Below are positions 49,655 to 58,238 of a DNA stretch of 64,000 nt, one piece after another (position 1 is the first letter of the stretch; each line of letters opens with the position of its first letter). A model generated the notes under the pieces. That model had not been told where the DNA came from. It saw nothing but the letters and a program-made list of their open reading frames with translations, and made no database searches. The stretch spans positions 496,001 to 560,000 of the forward strand of contig NZ_JANHDH010000001.1 of the NCBI RefSeq assembly GCF_026616195.1, written 5' to 3'. Both the position numbers and the translations under genes were made by a program. Origin of the DNA: Haloarchaeobius amylolyticus. Its GTDB lineage: Archaea; Halobacteriota; Halobacteria; Halobacteriales; Natrialbaceae.

Positions 49655-50812
49655 ATGCCCGCGCAGGACCCCGTCCCGCAGCCCTCCGGAGACGGCGACC
49701 TCGTCAGCGGCCGCGCCGAGACCAGCGTCGGCACCCTCGGTCCCGTCGGTGACGACGGCCGAACACCCACCATCCTCGTCGTCGACGACCAGCCGGAGAT
49801 GGCCGAGGCCACGGCCGCGTACCTCGAGCGGGAGTACGAGGACGCCGAGGTCGTCACGGCCACGAGCGGCGACGAGGGACGCACCATCATCGACGACCGC
49901 GAGATAGACTGCGTCGTGAGCGACTACGACATGCCCGGTATGGACGGTCTCGCCTTCCTGTCGGTCGTCCGCGAGCGCGACGCCGGGCTCCCGTTCGTGC
50001 TCTTCACCGGCAAGGGCTCCGAGGAGATCGCCAGCGAGGCCATCTCCGCCGGTGTCAGCGACTACCTCCAGAAGGGCGGCATCGACCAGCTGGCGCTGCT
50101 CGCGAACCGCGTCAAGAACCTCATCGACAAGCGCCGGGCCGAGGAGGCGCTCCGCCTCCGCGTGCAGGCCATCGAGGCGGCCCGCGAGGGCATCGCCATC
50201 CTCGACGACGAGGGGCGGTACGTCTACATGAACGAGGCGTACGCCGCCATGCACGGGTACGAGGTGGCGGAGTTGCTCGGGGAGACGTGGGAGGTGCTCT
50301 CGACCGACGAGGAGGTCGCGGTGTTCAGCGAAGAGATCATGCCTGAGCTCTCGTCGGTCGGGACCTGGCGCGGGAGCGTGACCGGGGTCCGCAGCGACGG
50401 CTCTCGCTTCCCGAAGGACCTCTCGATGGCCCACATGGACGGTGGGGGACACGTCTGCGTCATCAGCGACATGACCGACTACGTGGCAGTGAGCGAGGAG
50501 ACCGTCGCCGAGCGCGTGTTACATGCCCACGAGACGGGCGCGATGCTCGTCGAGGGCGAGTCCATCGTCGGGGCGAACAACGAGTTCCTGACGCTGGTTC
50601 GACACTCGCGCGACACCTTGCTCGCGCTCACCGTTCCCGCGCTCGGTGCCGGACTGACCCGGCTGGTCGAACGAACGCGCGAGACGGGCCGAACACAGGA
50701 GGGAACCGTGACGCTCAGTGCGGAGTCGGGGACGACCACCACTGTCCGGTGCCGGGTCGCGGTCGTCGACCCGCAGAGGGAGTCGGTTGCGGTGCTCGCG
50801 TGGCGCGCCTGA
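49655..50812 (+). CDS. Response regulator with REC and PAS domains
   Basis: A 385-residue regulator. The receiver domain is at about 38-155 with phospho-acceptor Asp90 in SDYDMPGMDG and VLFTGKGSEEIASEA. A PAS domain follows at about 165-285 (EAAREGIAILDDEGRYVYMNEAY), and a second, weaker PAS-like or sensor region from 290 to the end. No histidine kinase, HTH or GGDEF-like output is present, so it may pass a signal by protein contact. Its REC resembles that of the kinase at 19832-21865. The ATG at 49655 follows a divergent spacer with thiI. Confidence 0.85.
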   Translation: MPAQDPVPQPSGDGDLVSGRAETSVGTLGPVGDDGRTPTILVVDDQPEMAEATAAYLEREYEDAEVVTATSGDEGRTIIDDREIDCVVSDYDMPGMDGLAFLSVVRERDAGLPFVLFTGKGSEEIASEAISAGVSDYLQKGGIDQLALLANRVKNLIDKRRAEEALRLRVQAIEAAREGIAILDDEGRYVYMNEAYAAMHGYEVAELLGETWEVLSTDEEVAVFSEEIMPELSSVGTWRGSVTGVRSDGSRFPKDLSMAHMDGGGHVCVISDMTDYVAVSEETVAERVLHAHETGAMLVEGESIVGANNEFLTLVRHSRDTLLALTVPALGAGLTRLVERTRETGRTQEGTVTLSAESGTTTTVRCRVAVVDPQRESVAVLAWRA

Positions 50813-50842
50813 CCGGGGAGCGCCGCGCCTCCCCGTCGAGCC

Positions 50843-52063
50843 TCAGAAGGTGGTCAGTTCGCCGTCGATGACGCGACGGGTGATGTCGGTCACGTCGGCG
50901 AGCTGGCGGTCGATGATGGCCGTCACGTCCGCCTCGATGTCCGCGAGGTCGACGCCCTCCTCGGTGACGACGTGGGCGTCTGCGACGTGGGGCTGGTCGA
51001 TGGGGCGGCCGATCTGGGAGAGCAGGCGGATGCGCAGGTCGCGGATGCCGTCGACCTCGGCGACGACGCTCTCGGCGATGTCGGTGCTGAGGAGGTTGTA
51101 GATCTTCCCGATGTGGTTGACCGGGTTCTTGCCGGAGGTCGCCTCCATCGACATGGAGCGGTTCGGCGTGATGAGGCCGTTGGCGCGGTTCCCGCGGCCG
51201 ACGGAGCCGTCGTCACCCTGCTCGGCGGAGGTCCCGGTCGTCGTGAGGTAGATGGCGCCCTCCTCGTAGTCGTCGGCGGTGTTGACGTGGACCTCGACCT
51301 CGCGGTCGGTGTGCTCGTGGGCGACCTCGGTGACGTAGTCGCGGATGGACTCCACCTCGTCGATGTAGTCGTCCATGCCCTCGACGTACCGGTCGACGAT
51401 GGCGGCGGCGACCGTGATGTCGATGTGGTCGCCCTCGCGTTTGCCCATGATCTTCACGTCCTGACCGATGGCCGGGTTCTCGTCGTGGTACTCGCCGTTG
51501 AGGCGACGCTCGGCCTCGAGGACGATCTGCTCGGTCTCGCTCTTGGGCGCGTGGCCGACGCCGAAGGAGGTGTCGTTGGCCATCGGGACGGCGGCGCCGT
51601 CCTCGCCGAAGACGGTCTGGAGGTCGCCCGAGCCCTCGCCGAGCTTCACGTCGACGACGATGTCGGTGCCGAACTCCAGTTCCGGGAAGTGCTCACCGAG
51701 GTACTCGCGGGCGGCCTTCAGGGCGACCGTCTCCGCGGGGATGTGGTACTCCTCGCCCGACTCGTCGACGTAGTGCTTGGTGGCACGACCGACGATGAGC
51801 AGGTAGATTGGTTCGATGACCTCGCCGCCGCCGAAGGCCGGTGCGGCGCTGCCGGCGACCAGCTGGGTCTCGTCGGTGTTGTAGTGGAGGACCTGTCCGA
51901 CGCGGTCGAGGTAGGTTCGTGCGAGTGCCTGCGAGACCGCCTCGGCGATACCGTCACAGATAGAGTCGGGGTGGCCGATGCCCTTTCGCTCGACGATCTC
52001 GACCTCCTGGTCTTCGACCGCGAGCCTGTCGATGGGCTCGACGCGAATATTGCGCTCTGTCAT
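50843..52063 (-). CDS. mat: Archaeal S-adenosylmethionine synthetase (methionine adenosyltransferase)
   Basis: A 406-residue enzyme that makes S-adenosylmethionine from methionine and ATP. It is the archaeal MAT class, not the bacterial one. [20 protein letters not shown] is the N-terminal ATP/substrate segment. [59 protein letters not shown] and [14 protein letters not shown] are diagnostic. The TATA at 52089-52094 supports the ATG at 52063. Its product supplies the many methyltransferases, including FlpA. It is probably monocistronic. Confidence 0.96.
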   Translation of the reverse strand: MTERNIRVEPIDRLAVEDQEVEIVERKGIGHPDSICDGIAEAVSQALARTYLDRVGQVLHYNTDETQLVAGSAAPAFGGGEVIEPIYLLIVGRATKHYVDESGEEYHIPAETVALKAAREYLGEHFPELEFGTDIVVDVKLGEGSGDLQTVFGEDGAAVPMANDTSFGVGHAPKSETEQIVLEAERRLNGEYHDENPAIGQDVKIMGKREGDHIDITVAAAIVDRYVEGMDDYIDEVESIRDYVTEVAHEHTDREVEVHVNTADDYEEGAIYLTTTGTSAEQGDDGSVGRGNRANGLITPNRSMSMEATSGKNPVNHIGKIYNLLSTDIAESVVAEVDGIRDLRIRLLSQIGRPIDQPHVADAHVVTEEGVDLADIEADVTAIIDRQLADVTDITRRVIDGELTTF

Positions 52064-52088
52064 TACCCGGAGTTGACCACCCCAGTTT

Positions 52089-52094
52089 CTATAA
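52089..52094 (-). promoter_or_regulatory. TATA box of mat
   Basis: TTATAG on the minus strand is 26-31 bases before the mat ATG at 52063, typical leaderless spacing. Confidence 0.6.
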
Positions 52095-52144
52095 CTTGCG
52101 GAAAAGGCCCCGCGACAGAATATTCTCGACGGTAATAGAGCGCG

Positions 52145-52861
52145 TCAGGTGTCCGACACGCGCCCGACCAGTCCGACCAGCGCGTCGCGCCGGAGATACG
52201 CCACCAGCGAGCCGACCCCGAGCACCGCCACGATGGCGGCGAACTCCCACGGGTCGCCGGTGGCGAGGCTGTCGCCCGCGTAGGCGACCGCGAGGAACGA
52301 CGGGAGGCGGCCGACGACCACCAGCAGGAGGAACCGTCGGCCGGAGACCGGCGAGAGGCCGGCGATGAAACAGAGCGCGTCGTCGGGGAACGCGGGGAAG
52401 AGGAACGCGAGGAAGAGCCCGAGTTCGCCGTGGTCGTCGACGAAGTCGTCGAAGCCGTCGAGCACGTCGGCGGTGACCCAGTCCTCGACCGCGGGGCGGC
52501 CGTACGCCCGCGCGAACAGAAACACGACGTGGCTCCCGATGGCCACCCCGAGGATGGAGTAGGCGGTGCCGGCGACCCAGCCGAAGAGGAACCCGCCGAC
52601 GCCGCCGAGGGTCTGCCCGGGGATGGGCGCGAGTATCACCTGGACGGTCTGGATGGCGACGAAGACGACCGGGGCCAGCCGGTCGAACCGCGCGAACTGG
52701 GCCGCGAGCCACGACTGGTCGGTCACCCGGGGCTCCACCTGCACCACCAGCCACGCCGCGAGCACCGTGCCCCCGACGAGCACCACCGCCGACAGCAGTG
52801 CCTTGCGGCGGTTCGCCCGCGAGGTGAACACCGGCCCGTCGGGCAGCCAGTCGCCGAGCAT
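52145..52861 (-). CDS. TVP38/TMEM64 (DedA-like) membrane protein
   Basis: A 238-residue membrane protein with about six hydrophobic segments. The family core is IQTVQVILAPIPGQTLGGVGGFLFGWVAG in the middle, then GLFLAFLFPAFPDDALCFIAG, matching the re-entrant SNARE-assoc/VTT pattern of DedA and TMEM64 proteins, some of which are lipid scramblases or transporters. It is the last gene of an operon with a CDP-alcohol transferase and a PHP protein. The start may be ATG at 52861, or GTG at 52867 overlapping the PHP stop. Confidence 0.88.
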   Translation of the reverse strand: MLGDWLPDGPVFTSRANRRKALLSAVVLVGGTVLAAWLVVQVEPRVTDQSWLAAQFARFDRLAPVVFVAIQTVQVILAPIPGQTLGGVGGFLFGWVAGTAYSILGVAIGSHVVFLFARAYGRPAVEDWVTADVLDGFDDFVDDHGELGLFLAFLFPAFPDDALCFIAGLSPVSGRRFLLLVVVGRLPSFLAVAYAGDSLATGDPWEFAAIVAVLGVGSLVAYLRRDALVGLVGRVSDT

Positions 52862-52863
52862 CC

Positions 52864-53547
52864 TCACCGCCTCGCGGCCGCCAGCCAGGCGTTGACCGCG
52901 TACTTGTTCAGGTAGCGCAGCAGGGAGGCGCGCTGGCCGTGGGCCGTGGTCCGGCCGGCGCGGATGGCGTCGAGGATGGCCACCGGGTCCACGTCGGTCC
53001 GGTGGCCCGAGTCCGCCACCTCGACCGTGGTGAAGCCGTCACCGACCGCACTCGGCGTGTGGGCGTCGCTGCTGCCGACGCCGGGGAGGCCGTTCCGGTC
53101 GGCGTAGGCCGCGGCCTGCCGGTTCCGGTACGAGAGCAGGGTACAGGCGTTGAAGATCTCGACCGCGTCCGGGTCGGCAAGGTGGCTCCGGCGGACCCCG
53201 TGACTGGTCAGGCGGAACGGGTGCGGGACGACCGCGACCCCGCCGGCGTCGCGGATGGCGTCCATCGTCTCCCCGAGCGGGCGGTGGGGTTCCGGGCGCT
53301 CGGTGACCCCGAGCGCGAGCAGGTGGCCGTGGGCGGTCGACACCTCGACGCCGGGCAGGGCGACCAGCCCGAAGTCAGGGGCCAGCTCGACCGCACGTCG
53401 GCTCCCCACGATGGCGTCGTGGTCGGTCACGACCAGCCCGTCGAGGCCGGCCGCGGCGGCGTGTTCGAGCACCGCCTCGACCGACGCCGAAGCATCGTAG
53501 GAGAACCGGGTGTGGACGTGGGGGTCGATCCGCAGCGTCCGTGTCAT
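52864..53547 (-). CDS. PHP-domain phosphoesterase
   Basis: A 227-residue PHP-domain protein with the metal pattern RIDPHVHTRFSYDAS (residues 6-20), GLVVTDHDAIVG, GVEVSTAHGHLLALGV, VVPHPFR and GSSDAHTPSAVG. The domain is used by histidinol phosphatase, DNA polymerase proofreading modules and nucleoside/phospholipid-head phosphatases. Here the adjacent lipid gene makes a lipid-phosphate role attractive but unproven. It overlaps the upstream CDP-alcohol transferase by ATGA, and the downstream TVP38 start is at its stop. Confidence 0.9.
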   Translation of the reverse strand: MTRTLRIDPHVHTRFSYDASASVEAVLEHAAAAGLDGLVVTDHDAIVGSRRAVELAPDFGLVALPGVEVSTAHGHLLALGVTERPEPHRPLGETMDAIRDAGGVAVVPHPFRLTSHGVRRSHLADPDAVEIFNACTLLSYRNRQAAAYADRNGLPGVGSSDAHTPSAVGDGFTTVEVADSGHRTDVDPVAILDAIRAGRTTAHGQRASLLRYLNKYAVNAWLAAARR

Positions 53548-54305
53548 AGCCCGAGCGCCGCGAGACTGAGCCCGAACTCGACCCACAGCACCGCCGCCGA
53601 CACCACCACGCAGGCCGCACCGACCACCCAGTGGACGAACTCGGTCTTCGGACTGCGGTAGTCCGAGACCATCAGGGGACAGACGACCATCGTCGTCGCC
53701 GCCGCGGCCCAGCCGTTCCAGAGGCCCAGCGGGGCGACGGACAGCACGAGGAGGTAGTTGAGGACGACGACCGCGTTGACGTGGACGACGGTGATGCCGT
53801 GGTAGTGGCTCGTCCCCGTGTCGTCCTCGATGAAGCCCTCGTTGTTGTGCCGGATGAGCCGGAGGCCGCCGAACGCGAGGACGCAGAAGCCGACGACCGC
53901 GCTGGTCGCGATGCGGAGTATCTCGCCCTCCGCGCCGAGTACGAGGCGAGGGGCCAGTTCGTAGTAGAAGAGCAGGGCCGCGGTGACGAGGTAGACGAAG
54001 ATGTCGATGAAGGAGTCGACCTGTCTGCCGAGCGAGGAGGTCACGTCGAGTCGGCGCGCGAGGTAGCCGTCCAGCTTGTCGAACAGGAACGCGACGAACA
54101 TCACGACGACCGCGTAGTTGGACTCCCCGGAGAGGAACAACAGCGACGCCGTCCACGCGAAGAACAGTGCCACGAGGCTCACGTAGTCGGCGACCGTCAG
54201 CCGGTACAGGATGTTGCCGGGTTCGTACCGGAACCCGGTCCGTCTCGCGCTCCGGCCGAGTGTGCGTTGCAGGTGGCTGCCGGCCCGCTCGCTTTCGTCT
54301 GACAT
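53544..54305 (-). CDS. CDP-alcohol phosphatidyltransferase family protein
   Basis: A 253-residue membrane enzyme that joins a CDP-lipid to an alcohol such as serine, inositol or glycerol phosphate. The complete CAPT motif is DKLDGYLARRLDVTSSLGRQ followed by VDSFID, with D-x2-D-G-x2-A-R-x8-G-x3-D-x3-D spacing, at about residues 76-101. Six to seven hydrophobic segments surround it. The substrate could be CDP-archaeol plus serine, glycerol-phosphate or inositol-phosphate; the sequence alone cannot choose. It is the first gene of an operon with PHP and TVP38 proteins. The spacer upstream is AT-rich and may carry the promoter. Confidence 0.9.
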   Translation of the reverse strand: MSDESERAGSHLQRTLGRSARRTGFRYEPGNILYRLTVADYVSLVALFFAWTASLLFLSGESNYAVVVMFVAFLFDKLDGYLARRLDVTSSLGRQVDSFIDIFVYLVTAALLFYYELAPRLVLGAEGEILRIATSAVVGFCVLAFGGLRLIRHNNEGFIEDDTGTSHYHGITVVHVNAVVVLNYLLVLSVAPLGLWNGWAAAATTMVVCPLMVSDYRSPKTEFVHWVVGAACVVVSAAVLWVEFGLSLAALGL

Positions 54306-54381
54306 TCTGTGGCTAGACGTCGTGAAACCTCCCGCTAAAGTCTTCTGGAAATATAAATAAATAGACTATATACTATATAGG

Positions 54382-54981
54382 TTACGTGCGCCGCAGGAGT
54401 TCGCTCCGGTGCTCCCACCCGAACAGCCCGACGTAGCGGGCCGGCGTGGCCTCCGTGAAGCCCCTCGACTCGAACACCCACCTCGACGGCTGGTTGTCGA
54501 CCGCGATGAAGGCTGTCGCGGTGGCACAGCCGAGTTCCTCGCGGGCGAAACGGGTGCCCTCGGCGACCAGCGCGGAGGCGATGCCGCGCTCGCGGTACTC
54601 GGGTTCGACCCACAGCCGCCAGACGTAGACGCCGTCGAAGCGCACCGTCGTCTCCAGTGGCTCGACGTGCTTGGCGCGGTCCGTCGTGAGGAACACCCAG
54701 CCGACGACCTTGCCGTCGTCCACGTCCGTCTTGCCCAGCCGGGCCAGGACGACGTGGTCCTCCGCCGCCAGTGACTCGAACTGCTCGTCGGGCCACTCGG
54801 GAACGGTCGCCGCCTCGTGGACCGAGAGAGAGACGCCCGCTGGCGGCTCGCCCGGCGGTTCTGCACCGAGGTCCTTCCGGTACAGGTGCATCAACGAGAG
54901 CTTCAGGCCGCGCGACTCGAGGAACTCGTAGAACCGGCGGCCGTAGGTCGTCCGCGTCAGGTTCCAGATGGGAACGTCCAT
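54382..54981 (-). CDS. GNAT-family N-acetyltransferase
   Basis: A 199-residue GNAT protein. The acetyl-CoA site is VEPEYRERGIASALVAEG (motif A, R/Q-x-x-G-x-G/A), flanked by VVGWVFLTTDRA, DGVYVWRLWVEP and SRWVFESRGFTEA. The N-terminal ~50 residues (IWNLTRTTYGRRFYEFLESRG) have no clear role. The acceptor is unknown. An AT-rich stretch in the 30 bases 5' to the ATG supports a promoter. It lies divergent from no gene and next to the CYTH protein. Confidence 0.87.
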   Translation of the reverse strand: MDVPIWNLTRTTYGRRFYEFLESRGLKLSLMHLYRKDLGAEPPGEPPAGVSLSVHEAATVPEWPDEQFESLAAEDHVVLARLGKTDVDDGKVVGWVFLTTDRAKHVEPLETTVRFDGVYVWRLWVEPEYRERGIASALVAEGTRFAREELGCATATAFIAVDNQPSRWVFESRGFTEATPARYVGLFGWEHRSELLRRT

Positions 54982-55012
54982 CGACTATGTAGATGGTGTC
55001 GAAAGAACGTAT

Positions 55013-55621
55013 TTACTGTTCCGATGCCGCCTCTGCCAGCAACAGCCCGAGGTACGACGTGCGAATCTGCTCGTCGGGGTCGAGCCCGAGCGAGCGCAGT
55101 ACCTCGAACGCGCCCTCGCGGGCGTCCTCGACCGCCCCCTCGTCGGTCTCGACCTCGCACTCGACGTACTCGCCGAGGCCCTCGACCGCGTCCAGCGTGA
55201 CGGTGTAGCCGTCGAGGGCGAAGCGTTCGCGGCGCTTGCGGACCGTCGCGGCCGGGTCGAAGCCCAGTCGCGCGAGTATCTCGTCCATCGTCTCCCCGTC
55301 TTCGACCAGCGTCTCGAACTCCTCGCGGGTCTTCGACTCCGCCTCGACCAGCGGCCCCTTGTACGTCACGTTGGCCTCGAACGCGGCCGGGTCGACGCGC
55401 TCGAACGCCGCGGCGGGCGGGGCGTCCTGGTCCAGGCCGCCCTCGATGGTCGCCTCGCGCCGGATGCGCAGCGCCTCGTCGGTCTCCGCGAAGTCGCGGT
55501 GGGGCGCGTCGTAGTACACGTCCTCCTGGACGACGGCGTCGACCGGGACCGCCTCCTGTGCGGCCAGTCGCTCCCGGACCGGGCCGTGGGCCGCCGCCAC
55601 CTTCACTTCCACCTCGTACAT
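55013..55621 (-). CDS. CYTH-domain (class IV adenylate cyclase-like) protein
   Basis: A 202-residue triphosphate-tunnel metalloenzyme of the CyaB/thiamine-triphosphatase group. MYEVEVKVAA begins the E-x-E-x-K motif at the first strand. Further charged strands are ALRIRREAT, VTYKGPLVEAESKTREEFET, VRKRRERFALDGYTVTLD and GEYVECEVET. The tunnel residues favour a triphosphate such as ATP, thiamine triphosphate or polyphosphate; haloarchaeal members are mostly uncharacterised. The ATG at 55621 is the family start; the very long frame upstream of it is not coding. Confidence 0.9.
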   Translation of the reverse strand: MYEVEVKVAAAHGPVRERLAAQEAVPVDAVVQEDVYYDAPHRDFAETDEALRIRREATIEGGLDQDAPPAAAFERVDPAAFEANVTYKGPLVEAESKTREEFETLVEDGETMDEILARLGFDPAATVRKRRERFALDGYTVTLDAVEGLGEYVECEVETDEGAVEDAREGAFEVLRSLGLDPDEQIRTSYLGLLLAEAASEQ

Positions 55622-55708
55622 GCCAGTACCGTGAGCGAGGGGCATCAAAAGCGTAGCCGTTGGGCCAGAAACGTGGTTCTTAAATGCTGACCGTGAGACG
55701 GATAACGT

Positions 55709-56698
55709 ATGACCGATGACCAAGAGGCCGAACTGGCCGACGCTGAGGACGAAGTGAGTGAGGACGCAGCAGCCGAGGAAGAGGCTGCAGAGGAGGCAGA
55801 GACGACAGGACTGCAGGACGGCGACTTCATCAAGCTCGAGTACACCGCGCGAACGAAGGAGAGCGACCAGCTGGTCGACACGACCGACCCGGAGGTCGCC
55901 GAGGAGGAGGGCGTCGACGACGAGGGTCGTCCCTTCGAGCCCCGCGTCATCGTGCTGGGCGAGGGTCACATGTTCGCCGCTGTCGAGGACGAGCTCCGCG
56001 GCAAGGAGGTCGGTGACTCCGGTCACGTCACCATCCCCGCCGCCGAGGCCTTCGGCGAGTACGACGACTCCCAGGTCCGCACCGTCAGCGCGGAGAAGAT
56101 CCCCGAGGACTCCCGCCGCCCCGGCGCACAGGTCCAGATCGACGGCGAGCAGGGCTTCATCAACACCATCATCGGTGGCCGCGCCCGCGTCGACTTCAAC
56201 CACCCGCTCGCGGGTGAGGACCTCGAGTACGACTACGAGATCGCCGAGGTCGTCGAGGACAGCGTCGAGAAGGCCCAGGGCCTGATGCACATGTTCTTCG
56301 ACGTCGACCTCGACATGTGGTTCGAGACCGACGAGGTCGAGGAGGAGGTCCGCGTCGAGTCCGACGAGGACGACGAGGACGCAGAGCCCGAGTTCGAGAC
56401 CCAGACGGTCGAGAAGGAGACGCTCTACATCGAGTCCGACCCGCAGCTGCAGATGAACCAGCAGTGGATGTTCGGCAAGCAGCAGGTCGCACAGCAGCTC
56501 ATGCAGCACCTCGACATCGACCGTGTCATCGTCCAGGAGACCATCGACGGTGGCATGGGCGGCATGATGGGTGGCATGGGTGGCATGATGGGCGGCGCCG
56601 GCGGCGCCGGCGGTGCCGACGCGGCCGACATCGAGGAGGCCCTCGCGGAGGCCGACATCGACGCCGAGGACATCGAAGCCGACCTCGACGAGGAGTAA
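55709..56698 (+). CDS. FKBP-type peptidyl-prolyl isomerase with acidic and Gly-Met tail
   Basis: A 329-residue protein. The N-terminal ~40 residues are acidic. A SlyD-like FKBP domain spans about 35-185: IKLEYTARTKESDQLVDTTD, VIVLGEGHMFAAVEDELRGK, HVTIPAAEAFGEYDDSQVRT and VDFNHPLAGEDLEYD with its insert-in-flap. The remaining 130 residues include a beta unit, and a Gly-Met-rich tail (GGMGGMMGG) before an acidic end. It assists folding at proline bonds, and the Gly-Met tail resembles that of GroEL/thermosome. It is convergent with the reductase-like gene. Confidence 0.92.
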   Translation: MTDDQEAELADAEDEVSEDAAAEEEAAEEAETTGLQDGDFIKLEYTARTKESDQLVDTTDPEVAEEEGVDDEGRPFEPRVIVLGEGHMFAAVEDELRGKEVGDSGHVTIPAAEAFGEYDDSQVRTVSAEKIPEDSRRPGAQVQIDGEQGFINTIIGGRARVDFNHPLAGEDLEYDYEIAEVVEDSVEKAQGLMHMFFDVDLDMWFETDEVEEEVRVESDEDDEDAEPEFETQTVEKETLYIESDPQLQMNQQWMFGKQQVAQQLMQHLDIDRVIVQETIDGGMGGMMGGMGGMMGGAGGAGGADAADIEEALAEADIDAEDIEADLDEE

Positions 56699-56818
56699 GT
56701 CGCCGACCTTCTCTCCGTTTTCACCGTCACATAGCGACAGCACTCGCGCCGCGAGCGACACCGACCGGGCGCTGTCGCTCGTGAGGAAGTCGAGAGAGAG
56801 AGAACGAAGTCGTCGGAA

Positions 56819-58051
56819 CTAGTTCCTGTACCAGTCCTTCGCGGTCCGCGCGAGCGTCGTGAGGTCCTCCAGTTTCATCATGCGGAGCATCCCGAGGAGG
56901 TCGCCCTTGTTGGCGGACTCCAGTTTGTCGGCTGGCATGCTGTGGAGGTCCCGCATCAGCTCGTCGTAGCGCTCGTTGGAGACGCGGTACAGCATCTCGG
57001 TCATGAACAGCCGGGTCTTGACCTTCGGCGCGACGCGCTCGTGCCAGAGCTGGTCGTAGATGGCGAGTTCCGAGGCGGAGGTGTCGCGCTCGCTGTGGGT
57101 GAGCACCCGGTCGGCGGTCGCGGCGGCGACCCGGCCCGAGCGCATGCACTTGTCGATGCCCTCGCCCCAGAGCGGGTCGACCGTCGGGACGGTGTCGCCG
57201 ATGGCCATGAAGTTGTCCGTGCTCATCCGGTCCGGGAGCTGGATGTGCGCGGAGCCGCGGTGCTGGATGCCCTCCTTGCGGATGGCGTCGTCGAAGCGCG
57301 GGTCGGTGTCGACCCAGTACTGGAGGTAGTCGTCGATGGTGTAGCCCGACTTCGAGTTCTGGCGGTGGCTCTCGTTCTGGAGGTAGCAGACACCGACCTT
57401 CGCGGTGTCTTCGCCCGTGTGGAAGATCCACGAGTAGCCGCCGGGGGCGATGTCGTGGTCGAGCCGGAGCATCATCGCGTCGGTGAGGTCGGCGTAGCCC
57501 TCGGCGTCGACGTCGATGCCCTCGTACTCGAACTCGATGCCGATGGCCTGCTTCTCGCGCTTGAGGTTGCAGACGTCGAGCTTCTTCGCGAGAGGGGCGG
57601 CCGGGCCGGTGGCGTCGATGACGATGTCGGCGTAGACCTCCTCGTCGCCGTTGTACTGCACGCCCACGATGTCCCCGCCCTCGGTGATGGGCCTGGAGAC
57701 GCGGGCGTCGAACCAGTACTCGGCGCCGTCGGCCACGGCCTCGTCGACCAGCCAGTTCTTGAAGTCGGCGAACTCGAGGACGGCGCCGGGCTGGTGGCGC
57801 CGGTAGTGGTGGTTGGGGGACTCGAGCACCACGTCGTCAGTGAAGTTCATCACGACCTCGTCGGGGATGCCGAACGCGGCCATGGTGGAGGGGAACGTCC
57901 CCGCGGTCGACTTGTTGCTCCTGCTCGGGAACTCGTCCTCGGCCTCGGTCTCGAGTACGACCACGTCGTACCCTCGCGAGGCGAGGTCTCGTGCCGCCTG
58001 CCCGCCCGCGGGGCCCGCACCGGCGATAACCACATCGTATGTTTCAGTCAT
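56819..58051 (-). CDS. Geranylgeranyl-reductase-family FAD oxidoreductase
   Basis: A 410-residue flavoprotein of the digeranylgeranylglycerophospholipid reductase/GGR family, which saturates the isoprenoid chains of archaeal lipids or quinones. The FAD-binding motif is DVVIAGAGPAGGQAARDLAS (residues 5-24). DADVVIDATGPAAPLA-like (VIDATG) and GDTVPTVDPLWGEGIDKCM (about 280-300) complete the group-specific FAD and substrate segments. Which lipid step it performs is not evident; haloarchaea carry several paralogues. The 187-base upstream spacer has no gene. Confidence 0.88.
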   Translation of the reverse strand: MTETYDVVIAGAGPAGGQAARDLASRGYDVVVLETEAEDEFPSRSNKSTAGTFPSTMAAFGIPDEVVMNFTDDVVLESPNHHYRRHQPGAVLEFADFKNWLVDEAVADGAEYWFDARVSRPITEGGDIVGVQYNGDEEVYADIVIDATGPAAPLAKKLDVCNLKREKQAIGIEFEYEGIDVDAEGYADLTDAMMLRLDHDIAPGGYSWIFHTGEDTAKVGVCYLQNESHRQNSKSGYTIDDYLQYWVDTDPRFDDAIRKEGIQHRGSAHIQLPDRMSTDNFMAIGDTVPTVDPLWGEGIDKCMRSGRVAAATADRVLTHSERDTSASELAIYDQLWHERVAPKVKTRLFMTEMLYRVSNERYDELMRDLHSMPADKLESANKGDLLGMLRMMKLEDLTTLARTAKDWYRN

Positions 58052-58238
58052 GGTAGAGTAGGCGTCGTCGCGACGTCCGATTGCGCGTTACCCACCTGTT
58101 CAGTACCCTCCATGTAATTTGTTCTGATTTGGACTACTGGTGTTTCCCGGCGGCCCCCATGCATGAATGTCTCTCGCGGTAGTATCGGTCGAACCCGCAA
58201 AAGCGCACTGCCTGAGGCAGGGTCGGTCGCCGGACTCG

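Noticed and set aside
54340-54376. AT-rich tract as an origin or integration scar
   Set aside because: It is short and placed at the 5' side of the CDP-alcohol operon, so promoter DNA explains it.
55622-56761. Upstream extension of the CYTH gene to 582 codons
   Set aside because: It is antisense to the FKBP gene and low-complexity (Leu/Val/Asp-rich); MYEVEVK at 55621 is the true domain start.
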